This document shows, piece after piece, positions 39,301-47,221 of a stretch of DNA of 64,000 nt (position 1 is its first letter; each line of letters starts with the position of its first letter). The notes beneath the pieces were generated by a model. The model saw nothing but the letters and a program-made list of their open reading frames with translations, was not told the DNA's origin and searched no databases. This DNA comes from Chthoniobacter flavus. GTDB taxonomy: Bacteria; Verrucomicrobiota; Verrucomicrobiia; Chthoniobacterales; Chthoniobacteraceae. The position numbers were made by a program, and so were the translations under genes. The stretch is from contig CAMAUX010000016.1 in the NCBI GenBank assembly GCA_945861435.1, positions 37,499 to 101,498 on the forward strand, written 5' to 3'.

Positions 39301-42300
39301 AACACGGACTCCGTGGAAAGCTTGAAGCTCGGGGTTTCTTACTCCGTGGGCGGTTCTGCTACCAACTCTGGCGCTGTCGCTGGTTCCACCGGATTTGCGA
39401 CGGAGACTAGTCCGGCGGGCACTTATCTCATCATCCCTTCCGGGCCCGCGAGTGTGGGCAACTATGACATCCGGTACATCGCGGGTTTCCTGACGGTGAA
39501 GCCTGTGGACCTCACCATCACGGCGGAGGCCAAGAGCCGCGTGTATGGTGCTGCGAATCCGGTGTTCACGGTGGGCGCGCTCGTTGGATTGGTTGCAGGC
39601 GATGATATCAGCAAACTTTCGGGATCGCTGGTGTTCACCACCACGGCCACGGCGGCGAGTGCGGCGGGGGCTTATCCGGTGACGCCCTCCGGCCTGATCT
39701 CGAACAACTACAACATCAAGTTTGTGCCGGCCAACCTGACGGTGACCAAGGCGCTGCTCGTGGTGAAAGCGAACGACAAGACGCGCGGTCAGGGGCAGGC
39801 TAATCCGGCCTTTGATGCCGTGTACACGGGCTTGGTGGGTGCGGATTCGGCGACGGGTATCGGCCTCATTGTTGCCTATGCGACGCCGGCCGCCACCACC
39901 AGTGCGGCTGGCTCTTATCCGGTGACGCCCTCTGGCAAGACGGATTTGACTAATTACACGGTATCTTATGTTCCCGGTCTTCTCACTGTGGTTGAGACGA
40001 CACGGACGGTGCCGGCGATCACTTGGGTGCCGACGGGAGCGACGACGGCAAAGGCCGCAGAGATCACCTATGGGACGGCGCTTTCGAGTGCACAGCTCAA
40101 CGCGGCCCTGCCCTCGGGAACGAGTGACAAAGGAGGCCTCGTGTACAATCCGCCGCTCGGCACGGTGCTGCCAGCGGGTAATTCGCAGACCCTGCAGGTG
40201 AGCTTTATTCCGAATGAATCCGCAGCTGCCACTTACGCGCCGACGACGAAGACGGTGACCATCAACGTGCTGAAGAAGGCGCTGACCGTGACCGCGGGCA
40301 ACAAGACGCGGTTGGTGGGTGAATCCAACCCGGTGTTTGAGGCCTCGTACAACGGCCTCGTCAATGGGGATCGGTCTGACAGTTCCGGTCTTGCGGTTGC
40401 TTTTGCCTGCGCGGCGACGGCTTCCAGTCCGGCTGGGGATTACGCCATCACGGCCTCCGGCATTTCCAATCCCAATTATTCCGTCACTTACGCACCTGGA
40501 AAGCTCACGGTGGCAGGGAAAACGGAGGCTGCCATTGCGTGGGCGACTCCGGCCGACATCACCTACGGCGCGGCCCTGAGCGCCACCCAACTCAATGCCA
40601 CGAAGCCTGCGAATGGTTCCTTCGAATATTCGCCTGCCGTGGGAACCGTGCTTTCCGCCGGGGTGCAAGCTCTGACGGTGACGTTCACCCCGGATGATCT
40701 CACGGCGAATGCGGTGGTGACGAAGACGGTGAAGCTCAACGTGCTGCGCAAGGGATTAACGGTGACTGCGAACAACCAGTCCCGTGCATTCGGGCAGCCC
40801 AATGCATCCTTCTCGGCGGAGTATGTGGGGTTTGTGGGTTCTGACGATGCGAGCAAGCTGGGTGGAGCGCTTACGTTCACCTGTCTGGCGACTGCGGCCA
40901 GTCCGGGTGGGGCGTACCCGATCAAGCCCGGCGGGCTCACTTCCAACGACTACGCGATCAACTTTGCCGAAGGCACCCTCACGGTGGAGGACGCGGGTCT
41001 GGTGAGTTTTTCGACCGCGACCTACTCAGCAGCGAAGACTGTGAGTGGTGGAGCGGTGCAGCTTGTGTTGCGTCGCACCCGCGGCAGCCTGGGTTCTGCC
41101 ACCGCCACGCTGACGGTCACAGGGGGTACTGCCTCATCCTCAGACTACGGGCTAAGCGGGACTCAGGTGACATGGGCGAACGGGGACAAGGCCGACAAGA
41201 CGGTGACGTTGACGGTGAGTTCCTCGCTGTCTGCATCCAAGACTGTGACATTCCAGCTCGACCCCGGCGCCGCTGCGGCAGGAGACAACGCGACGGCGAA
41301 CGTGTTCCTTGTGGTGGAGGCGGTTTCGAAGCCCACGGTGACCCTGTTGACTCCGACGGCCGGCGCCAAGCTCACGGGAACCAACGTTTTGTTCAAGGGA
41401 GCGGCGACTGACAACGCTGGGGTGGACCGTGTGGAGGTAACCCTCAATGGGGAGACCTACGAGGCGGAACTCTCGGGTACGAGCAACACGAGCAAGAACT
41501 GGCAGCTGACGCTGGTACCGCAGCAGGGGGCCAACAGCGTGATTGTGACCGCGTACGACACGCAGGGCACGGCCACCGCGCTGCCTGCGCGCAGCTTCAC
41601 CTTCTCCTATCTGCGTCCGCTGCTGGCTGGCACATACGACGGGTTGCTGGTGCCTGGTGCGGAGGCGACCAAGCCTTCCGAGCAGTACGGGTTGTTCAAT
41701 GCGACGGTGACGACGACGGGTTTGCTGACTGGGAAGCTGAGCGTGGCGGGGACCACGGTGCCGTTCACAGGGATGCTCAATGTGGATCTTTCCACCGGGG
41801 TGGTGTTCGGGACTGCGTTTAATTCGCCGACCACCAAGGACATCACCAAGGACAACAAGGGTGCTGTGAAGCTTGGAGTGCTCACCTTGCGCATGGATGA
41901 CACTGGCGACTACCCGGTGCTGGTGGGTGAGTACGCGGCACCTGATGATTCCGGTGCGGTGTACAGTACGTTGAGCGCGAACAAGGCTGTGTACACCGCG
42001 GCGAAGGTGATTCCCGAGGGGATGCTTGCGGTTCCGGCATCGGTCTACGATCCGGCAGGCGAGAAGGGCGTTTATACGACACTCTTCCTGACATCGGACT
42101 CCAGTTCTTCTCTGGACCGCACGCGCTTCCCTCTGGGTGCGGGGAGTTCCACGCTCACGGTGACGACGGCGGGGGTTGCCACCTTTGTGGGTAAATTGGC
42201 GGACGGGACGGTGCTTTCCTACAGCAACCGTTTGTCGGCTAACAACCAGATGCCCATTTATGTGCCGCTCTACAACGGGAAGGGATTGATCGCGGGCATC

Positions 42301-42909
42301 GTCTCCTTTGACGACGCCCAGATCGACAGCGATGCGCGCTGCGACGGCATGGCATGGTTCCGGCCGGTCACCACTCCGGTGACTGCCGCGACGATTTACA
42401 AGGATGGCTGGCCGGACGGGATCAGCATGGATCTGCGCGCGTCCAAGTATGTGGCGCCGACGAAGGCCACCAAGACCGTTCCGAACCCGCTTAACCCGAA
42501 CACGGTGCTGGGCGCGGAGGTGGTGGGTGTGACGGCGCCTTCGATGAACATCCAGATCAGCCTTGCCGACGGCGGCATTGCAGACCCCACCCTCAACAAT
42601 GCGGCACTCACCGCCGCCAATCTGGTGACGGTCCTTTCCGCCCCTGCCGGGTCCGCGAGCGCCAACGCGCTCAAGCTGACCTTCACGGCGACGACGGGCT
42701 TTTTCACCGGATCCTTCACCCATCCGCTCTCCAAGAAGTCTCTGGTTCTCAGTGGGGCGGTTTTCCAGAAGACGCAGCAGGCTGGCGGTTGTTTCCAGTA
42801 CACGCCGCTGCCGGCGGCGGTTACTGCTGATCCGACGGGGCTTCTGAGCCCGGAGACTTCGACCCCCCAGGTGGGTTCTGTCACGGTGAGTTCCATCGCG
42901 GGGCAGTAG
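33358..42909 (+). CDS. Giant secreted MBG/Ig-like repeat protein
   Basis: 3183 residues. Signal peptide at 1-33 (cleavage near LQAQQQ). A unique N-terminal domain (35-205) contains NSAFYTSQSTA. From about 210 to 2545 it is built of two alternating beta modules: 13 units of the type ITWAxPADITYGTALSSAQL followed by TLxVTFTPxD, and 15 MBG units of the type LTVKANDKSRxxGxxNPxF followed by a YxVxYxxGxLTV end. After these come a Calx-beta-like domain (2547-2650, VSFSTATYSAAKTV), an Ig-like domain (2658-2750, PTVTLLTPTAGAKLTG) and a unique C-terminal region with two related halves starting GTYDGLLVPG and EKGVYTTLFL. No sortase or PEP-CTERM anchor is seen. A long rigid surface or matrix stalk is likely; ligand unknown. 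Confidence 0.9.
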   Translation: MRTLLHLLSGRWASVFLAVAALCGAAPALQAQQQTTVYVDTGAARLFSDSAKTQPLSGGTSVDGNGCVVELGYHSSATSSNKFAGDWVPLTGPNAKNTGLKVTTVGDLSAEGAGDGSLALSLTFQAGSTASGQDLPAAGVPLVLRFYNATSLSTATRYNAVSNALWAWVLPQSAPSNPVVAVSLDDVGMEWLGGANSAFYTSQSTAVPVSITWAKPADITYGTAIGSAQLNATAPAVVAGSFAYSVSSGTVLGVGSQTITATFTPADAVKYDVSTAQVIFNVQPATLTVKANDKARLYGAADSVFDGVISGFVNSESASSIGLVVSYSPQVSSTRSAGTYVIAASGPQTKGNYNISYVNGTLTVGKAPLTVKANDKSRAPAVANPTFDATYSGLVNGDLFNQILLTVSFDTIAASTSASGTYPITVSGPSTTANYQVTYLPGTLTVTSKTVPAITWADPAAIGYGTALSSAQLNASANVPGTVTYSPGANAILSAGTQTLQVTFTPADQIAYSTATKTVALVVNKASLAVKANNASRIEGQSNPSFAATFTGFVNGDSVVSTGLQLSFSTEANERSVAGTYPILVAGPTSLANYNVTYQAGTLTVTAKIVPEIAWGAGSITYGTALNANQLSASATVSSSSGSSAGITTSTRVEGVYVYNPPAGTILPAGTKDLSVTFMPNDSVTYASVTAKATLLVAKAPLVVKANDKTRGTDLENPALDATVSGLVNGDTQESIALRFEFSTQAVPGSSAGTYPIVVSGPQATDNYGITYTSGALTVSGKTLPVIAWGDSSGNLSEIISGTALGAAQLNATAAAPNSTTSLSGVFTYEPAAGIVPPTGLQTLKATFTPTDSTTYATVSKTVKINVLAKLAPVISWSAPLEITYGTALSSAQLNAVLSVPAGSQVVPPGKLTYSPAPGVVPRAGTTILSVTFTPDDANTYASATSTVQLNVARKNLTITPNDKIRAVGSDNPAFDVKVEGLVVGDSIPAGAIAFRCDAVATSAAGAYPITVVPPQTLPSDYNVTFGTGTLTVSGKVVPVISWGNPADISYGTALSAAQLNAVAFLSSTSAGTAVNTGSVPGTYSYTPALGTLLRAGTSTLTVNFTPADATKYEPASKTVSLNVTKKALFVKANDKTRAVGVANPDLDARYDGLVNGDTSSSIGLTLSLTTTANTDSPAGLYPIVAAGAASTANYTVNYFPGTLTVSSKAVPIITWTTPAAITYGTPLSGIQLNATASVAGTIGATTAVQGTSAYSPREGSVLGAGTQTLQVTFTPTDASYSSITKTVTLLVNKAPLTVKANDKSRSAGGVDPVFDSTYTGLVNGDSFDKIGLPVTYAVTTSSSANGTTYAIIPNGAGSTANYTVSYQPGVLIQKDKITPAIAWSNPAEILYGTALSSAQLNAVVSGIPGTFTYTPASGTVLASGAAQTLSVTFTPADTATYAVPEPKTVTLTVAKRPLVVKANDKSRKTDTENPAFDATYLGLVNNDSVTSIGLSVQYATSAVTSSAAGVYQITPSGASTTTNYSVTYQPGLLTVTSKILPVITWATPAAITYGAAVSAAQLNASVTGLQGGTFNYMIGNGLKASGAILPAGTYDVLVTFVPSTADLATYSTATARVQLTVNKAALTVKANDKTRTVGGADPVFDASYTGFVNGDSAASVGLGASFTTSATSADGPNTYTITPTGPSSLANYLVSYLSGSLTVAAKTAPVVAWSPPSDIVYGTPLGSQQLSATSTVPGSFTYNPAAGTILGAGSRTLSVTFTPADAATYSPVTVEKPLVVTKKAITITAVNKVKVQGSENPVFEATFSGLSTTDSTANIVSQLTYQTTATTGSPAGAYPITPGGLGTPDNYSIAYVPGTLTVTSKSLPTIVWAAPADISYGTTLGTAQLNATAIDASTKKAVAGTFTYNPASGALLSAGNAQTLSVTFTPATATAATYASVTQTVPINVLRRAVTIAADAKVRNYGAANPTFTATPAGFFNTDSVESLKLGVSYSVGGSATNSGAVAGSTGFATETSPAGTYLIIPSGPASVGNYDIRYIAGFLTVKPVDLTITAEAKSRVYGAANPVFTVGALVGLVAGDDISKLSGSLVFTTTATAASAAGAYPVTPSGLISNNYNIKFVPANLTVTKALLVVKANDKTRGQGQANPAFDAVYTGLVGADSATGIGLIVAYATPAATTSAAGSYPVTPSGKTDLTNYTVSYVPGLLTVVETTRTVPAITWVPTGATTAKAAEITYGTALSSAQLNAALPSGTSDKGGLVYNPPLGTVLPAGNSQTLQVSFIPNESAAATYAPTTKTVTINVLKKALTVTAGNKTRLVGESNPVFEASYNGLVNGDRSDSSGLAVAFACAATASSPAGDYAITASGISNPNYSVTYAPGKLTVAGKTEAAIAWATPADITYGAALSATQLNATKPANGSFEYSPAVGTVLSAGVQALTVTFTPDDLTANAVVTKTVKLNVLRKGLTVTANNQSRAFGQPNASFSAEYVGFVGSDDASKLGGALTFTCLATAASPGGAYPIKPGGLTSNDYAINFAEGTLTVEDAGLVSFSTATYSAAKTVSGGAVQLVLRRTRGSLGSATATLTVTGGTASSSDYGLSGTQVTWANGDKADKTVTLTVSSSLSASKTVTFQLDPGAAAAGDNATANVFLVVEAVSKPTVTLLTPTAGAKLTGTNVLFKGAATDNAGVDRVEVTLNGETYEAELSGTSNTSKNWQLTLVPQQGANSVIVTAYDTQGTATALPARSFTFSYLRPLLAGTYDGLLVPGAEATKPSEQYGLFNATVTTTGLLTGKLSVAGTTVPFTGMLNVDLSTGVVFGTAFNSPTTKDITKDNKGAVKLGVLTLRMDDTGDYPVLVGEYAAPDDSGAVYSTLSANKAVYTAAKVIPEGMLAVPASVYDPAGEKGVYTTLFLTSDSSSSLDRTRFPLGAGSSTLTVTTAGVATFVGKLADGTVLSYSNRLSANNQMPIYVPLYNGKGLIAGIVSFDDAQIDSDARCDGMAWFRPVTTPVTAATIYKDGWPDGISMDLRASKYVAPTKATKTVPNPLNPNTVLGAEVVGVTAPSMNIQISLADGGIADPTLNNAALTAANLVTVLSAPAGSASANALKLTFTATTGFFTGSFTHPLSKKSLVLSGAVFQKTQQAGGCFQYTPLPAAVTADPTGLLSPETSTPQVGSVTVSSIAGQ
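33991..40990 (+). repeat. Coding array of 13 YGT-type and 15 MBG modules
   Basis: Reading left to right with Y for the YGTALS module and M for MBG: Y M M, Y M, Y M, Y Y M, Y M, Y M, Y M, Y M, Y M, Y M M M, Y M, Y M. Each Y-M pair is about 250 residues or less. Modules diverge at DNA level, so they are old duplications except for shared short strings such as AARGCCAAYGACAAGA. Confidence 0.8.
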
Positions 42910-43199
42910 GATTTTGGATTGGCGCAATCTGACGCGTGAAATGACGCGCTCGGAGAATCGGGAACGCGATGCGCTTACATTGCGGGCCTGATGGCGCGCT
43001 TGTGGTGCCCGCCGGGAAGGAGAGCGACGCCCGCAGCATAGAGTTTGCGGAGTCGGTCTGCCGTGCCTCGGGTTGGCTCCGATCGTCGGCGAGTCTTCGG
43101 GAAAGCGCTCGCTTGCTGTCTTGGCGGTGTGAGCATAGGGTCGGCGCCCGTTTTTGAGAGGCAGTATCCACCCTTCAACCAGCCATTGAGATCCCGCGT
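42910..43199. other. Intergenic stretch between the giant gene and proS
   Basis: 290 bases without a convincing gene. TGACGCG occurs twice within 15 bases near 42930-42950. No clear terminator hairpin for the giant gene was found. Confidence 0.6.
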
Positions 43200-44726
43200 A
43201 TGAGCCAGCCACAGACCGCCATCACCCCCCGTCGAGCCGAGGATTTTCCGGAGTGGTACCAGCAGGTGGTGCGTGCTGCGGATCTTGCGGAGAACAGCGA
43301 TGTGCGCGGGTGCATGGTGATCAAGCCGTGGGGATACGGGATTTGGGAGAACATGCAGCGTGTGCTGGATGGGATGTTCAAGGCGACTGGGCACAAGAAC
43401 GCGTATTTCCCGCTCTTCATTCCTCTGAGTTATTTGGCGAAGGAGGCGGAGCATGTGGAAGGGTTTGCGAAGGAGTGCGCGGTGGTGACGCATCACAGGC
43501 TCGAAGGGGATGGGCAGGGGGGGTTGCGTCCGGCGCCCGGCGCGAAGCTCACGGAGCCGCTGGTGGTGCGGCCCACGAGCGAGACGATCATCGGTGCGAC
43601 GTATGCGAAATGGGTGCAGTCCTACCGTGATCTGCCGATTTTGATCAACCAGTGGGCGAACGTGGTGCGCTGGGAGATGCGGCCGCGGGTGTTTCTGCGG
43701 ACGGCGGAATTTCTGTGGCAGGAGGGGCACACGGCGCATGAGACGGAGTCGGAGGCGCGTGCGGAGACTGAGCAGATGCTGCGCGTGTACGAGACCTTTG
43801 CGCGGGACTATCTGGCGATCCCTGTGTTTGTGGGGGAGAAGAGCGAGGCGGAGCGTTTTCCGGGTGCGGTGCAGACGCTGTGCATTGAGGCAATGGTGCA
43901 GGATCGCAAGGCGATCCAGGCGGGGACCTCGCACTTCCTTGGACAGAACTTTGCGAAGGCGAGCGGGATCGAGTTTTTGTCGCGCAACAACACGCGCGAG
44001 CATGCTTGGACGACGAGTTGGGGGGTGAGCACGCGGTTGATCGGCACGTTGATCATGGCGCACGGGGATGATGACGGGATCATCCTTCCGCCGCGCGTCG
44101 CGCCCGCGCACGTGGTGATCATGCCCGTGATTCCGAAGCCGGAGGCGCGCGTGGCGGTGATGGAGGCGGTGGAGAAACTCGCCGCCGCGCTGAGGGCGCA
44201 GAGCTTTGCGGGTGAGCCGATTCGCGTGGAGGTGGATGCGCGGGACATCGGGGGCGGGGCGAAGAGTTGGGAGTGGGTGAAGAAGGGGGTTCCGGTGCGT
44301 GTGGAGATCGGGCCGCGCGATCTTGAGAAGGGGAGCGTGGCGGTGGCGCGTCGGGACCGCGGGGTGAAGGAGAAGGAGTTTCTGGCGACGGATGTTTTTG
44401 TGAGCGGGGCCGGGGCGATGCTGGAGTCCATTCAGCAGGTGCTGCTGGAGCGGGCGACGGCGCTGCGCGATGCGCACACGGTGGAGATCAACAGTCGGGA
44501 GGAGTTTTATGCGTTCTTCACGCCGAAGAATGCGGAGCGTCCCGAGGTGCACGGAGGCTTTGCACTGGTGCACTGGAACGGGTCGCGCGAGGTGGAGGAG
44601 AAGATCAAGGAGGACCTGAAGGTGACGATCCGATGCATTCCGCATGTGGAGGGTTCGGGGCCCGGGATTTGTCCGTTCACGGGCGAGCCGAGTACGCGGC
44701 GGGTGGTGTTTGCGAAGTCGTACTGA
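43200..44726 (+). CDS. proS: Prolyl-tRNA synthetase, archaeal/eukaryotic-type
   Basis: 508 residues. Class II synthetase charging tRNA-Pro. It is the short ProRS form without the bacterial INS editing domain: the start EDFPEWYQQVVRAADLAENSDVRGCMVIKPWGYGIWENMQ, motif 2 region QWANVVRWEMRPRVFLRTAEFLWQEGHTAH and the C-terminal anticodon-binding domain followed by GICPFTGEPS are all characteristic. Found in archaea, eukaryotes and scattered bacteria. Stands alone upstream of glgX. Confidence 0.95.
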   Translation: MSQPQTAITPRRAEDFPEWYQQVVRAADLAENSDVRGCMVIKPWGYGIWENMQRVLDGMFKATGHKNAYFPLFIPLSYLAKEAEHVEGFAKECAVVTHHRLEGDGQGGLRPAPGAKLTEPLVVRPTSETIIGATYAKWVQSYRDLPILINQWANVVRWEMRPRVFLRTAEFLWQEGHTAHETESEARAETEQMLRVYETFARDYLAIPVFVGEKSEAERFPGAVQTLCIEAMVQDRKAIQAGTSHFLGQNFAKASGIEFLSRNNTREHAWTTSWGVSTRLIGTLIMAHGDDDGIILPPRVAPAHVVIMPVIPKPEARVAVMEAVEKLAAALRAQSFAGEPIRVEVDARDIGGGAKSWEWVKKGVPVRVEIGPRDLEKGSVAVARRDRGVKEKEFLATDVFVSGAGAMLESIQQVLLERATALRDAHTVEINSREEFYAFFTPKNAERPEVHGGFALVHWNGSREVEEKIKEDLKVTIRCIPHVEGSGPGICPFTGEPSTRRVVFAKSY

Positions 44727-44867
44727 CGGGCGGACAGGGGTGGTGGCGCGTGGGATTGATCCGCGTGGGATGCATCCACCGGCGGGCGCGTGTGCGTAGG
44801 GAGGCGGCGGGGGTGGCTCTAAGCGTCCATGAGGGGCGCGGTCAGCCATCCACCCCGTCCACCCTCT

Positions 44868-47165
44868 ATGGATTCCATCAAAGTCTGGCAGGGAGAGCCT
44901 TATCCGCTGGGAGCGACGCTCACGGAGGAAGGGGTGAACTTTGCGTTGTTCTCAGAGAACGCCACCGGGGTGGATCTGTGCTTGTTCTGCGCTTCAGATC
45001 CGCGGCGGGAAGTCGCGCGTGTGCGGATGACGGAGCATACGGATCAAGTCTGGCACTGCTTTCTTCCGGGGATCGAGGCCGGGCAGTTGTACGGGTTTCG
45101 TGTCTACGGTGCCTATCAACCGGAGGAGGGGCATCGGTTCAACGGGGCGAAGCTGCTGTTGGATCCGTATGCGAAGGCGATCACGGGCGAGGTGGTGTGG
45201 GCGCCGGAGATGTTTGGGTATGAGGTGGGGGCGGCGGGATTGGAGTCCGACCTCCACCGGGACTACCGGGACAACGCGTGGTGCATGCCCAAGAGTGTGG
45301 TGGTGGACACGCGATTTGACTGGGGGGGGACGGTGGCGCCGCGGAGGCCGCTTGCGGAGTCGGTGATTTACGAGACGCACGTGAGGGGGTTTTCGCTGCA
45401 GTGCCCCGGGATCCCGGAGGCGTTGCGTGGGAGTTACGCAGCGTTGGGCAGCGCGTTTGCGGTGGAGCACTTCAAGCGGCTTGGGGTGACGGCGGTGGAG
45501 TTGCTGCCGGTGCATCACTTCCTTGAGGACGAGTTTCTCCTGCGCAAGGGGCTGCATAATTACTGGGGCTACAACTCGATCGGATATTTTGCGCCGCATG
45601 CAGCCTACTCAAGTTTGGGTGAGGTGGGCGGGCAGGTGAGGGAGTTCAAGGAGATGGTGAAAAGCCTGCATGCAGCGGGGATCGAGGTGATCCTGGATGT
45701 GGTGTACAACCACACGGGGGAGGGCAACCACCTCGGGCCGACGTTGTGTTTCAAGGGCGTGGATAACGCGGCCTATTACCGGTTGGTGCCCGGCAATCGT
45801 CGTTACTGCATGGATTACACGGGAACGGGCAACACGCTCAACGTGATGCATCCGCGGGTGCTGCAACTCATCATGGACTCGCTGCGTTACTGGGTGCTGG
45901 AGATGCACGTGGACGGGTTCCGCTTCGACCTTGCTGCGGCGCTGGCCCGCGAGTTGCACGAGGTGAGCCGGCTTTCGGCGTTCCTGGACATCATCCATCA
46001 GGATCCGGTGCTCTCGAGGGTGAAGCTGATCGCGGAACCTTGGGATGTGGGGGAGGGCGGTTATCAGGTGGGAAATTTTCCGGTGCTTTGGGCGGAGTGG
46101 AACGGGAAGTACCGCGACTGCCTGCGCAGCTTTTGGAAGGGGGACGGTGGTGTGCTGGGCGAGTTTGCCTACCGGCTCACGGGGAGTTCAGACCTGTACC
46201 AAGCGGATGGGAAGAGGCCGTACGCGAGCATCAATCTTGTGACGGCTCACGACGGGTTCACCCTGTGCGATCTCGTCAGTTACCAGCACAAGCACAACGC
46301 CGCCAACGGGGAGGGCAACCGGGATGGCACCGATGACAACCGCTCATGGAATTGCGGGCAGGAGGGCCCCTCGGCCGATCCGGCGGTGGCTGAACTGCGG
46401 CGACGCCAGATGCGGAACTTCTTTGTGACTCTGCTGCTTTCGCAGGGGGTGCCGATGCTGTGCGGAGGTGATGAGGTGGCGCGTACGCAGCGGGGCAACA
46501 ACAACGCGTATTGTCAGGACAACGCGACGAGCTGGATGAATTGGGAGTGGGATGCGCATCAGCGCGCCCAGATGGAGTTCGTTGCACGGCTCATCGCGTT
46601 CCGGCGCGAGCACCCCGTGTTCCGGCGGCCGAAGTTCTTCCTAGGCCGGCGGATCCGCGGGACGGACATCAAGGACGTGATGTGGATGGACACGGACGGT
46701 GCGGAGTTGGCGGAGAGGGACTGGAGCGATCTGGGAATGCGTTGCATCGCAGTCCTGCTGAGCGGGGAGGGGATGGATGTGCGCGATTCTCGCAACGAGC
46801 CTGTGAGGGACGACACGTTCCTGCTGCTCTTCAATCCGTCCCATCTGGAGACGAAGTTTGTGCTGGCGGGCGGGAGGGGTGTGGGCTGGGAGCTGTTGCT
46901 GGATACGCGAAGGGAGGAAGGCTTTCACGAAGTGCCGGTCGTCGTGGCCTCCGGTGACGAGTTGGATCTTGTGGAGCGCTCGGTTGCGATCCTTCGGCTG
47001 GTGCGGGGTTCGCAGGAGCAGGCGCGGCATGTTTCCTGGAAGCGTGTACGGCGCGCAATGCGTCGACGCAGGAGCGAGGCTCCGCCGCCCGCGGCTGAGG
47101 CCGATCCGGAGTTTGAAGTGGAGGTGGATGCGAGCGCCAAGCCGCTGGAAGATGGAGTTGGTTGA
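44868..47165 (+). CDS. glgX: Glycogen debranching enzyme (GH13, GlgX/TreX-like)
   Basis: 765 residues from ATG 44868, where the CBM48 domain begins (KVWQGEPYPLGATLTEEGVNFALFSENA). The GH13 barrel has VILDVVYNHTGEG, the nucleophile in MHVDGFRFDLAAAL, the general acid in LIAEPWDVGEGGYQVGNFP and the third acidic residue near TAHDGFTLCDLVSY. The NHNAANGEGNRDGTDDN-type loop (here HKHNAANGEGNRDGTDD) is typical of GlgX, which cuts alpha-1,6 branches of glycogen. The tail carries an acidic low-complexity extension. Works with the GH57 branching enzyme at 26.4 kb. Confidence 0.95.
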   Translation: MDSIKVWQGEPYPLGATLTEEGVNFALFSENATGVDLCLFCASDPRREVARVRMTEHTDQVWHCFLPGIEAGQLYGFRVYGAYQPEEGHRFNGAKLLLDPYAKAITGEVVWAPEMFGYEVGAAGLESDLHRDYRDNAWCMPKSVVVDTRFDWGGTVAPRRPLAESVIYETHVRGFSLQCPGIPEALRGSYAALGSAFAVEHFKRLGVTAVELLPVHHFLEDEFLLRKGLHNYWGYNSIGYFAPHAAYSSLGEVGGQVREFKEMVKSLHAAGIEVILDVVYNHTGEGNHLGPTLCFKGVDNAAYYRLVPGNRRYCMDYTGTGNTLNVMHPRVLQLIMDSLRYWVLEMHVDGFRFDLAAALARELHEVSRLSAFLDIIHQDPVLSRVKLIAEPWDVGEGGYQVGNFPVLWAEWNGKYRDCLRSFWKGDGGVLGEFAYRLTGSSDLYQADGKRPYASINLVTAHDGFTLCDLVSYQHKHNAANGEGNRDGTDDNRSWNCGQEGPSADPAVAELRRRQMRNFFVTLLLSQGVPMLCGGDEVARTQRGNNNAYCQDNATSWMNWEWDAHQRAQMEFVARLIAFRREHPVFRRPKFFLGRRIRGTDIKDVMWMDTDGAELAERDWSDLGMRCIAVLLSGEGMDVRDSRNEPVRDDTFLLLFNPSHLETKFVLAGGRGVGWELLLDTRREEGFHEVPVVVASGDELDLVERSVAILRLVRGSQEQARHVSWKRVRRAMRRRRSEAPPPAAEADPEFEVEVDASAKPLEDGVG

Positions 47166-47221
47166 GGAGCGGTGGTGGGGAATCGCATTGATTTTTCAGC
47201 GCCTGTCTGTTTGTGCTGGGC

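Noticed and set aside
42975..43200. Small reverse-strand coding tail before proS
   Set aside because: Peptide-like ending but no start, no Shine-Dalgarno and no family; considered chance.
41152..43212. Long reverse-strand open frame at the end of the giant gene
   Set aside because: Antisense, low complexity, and no start or domain evidence.
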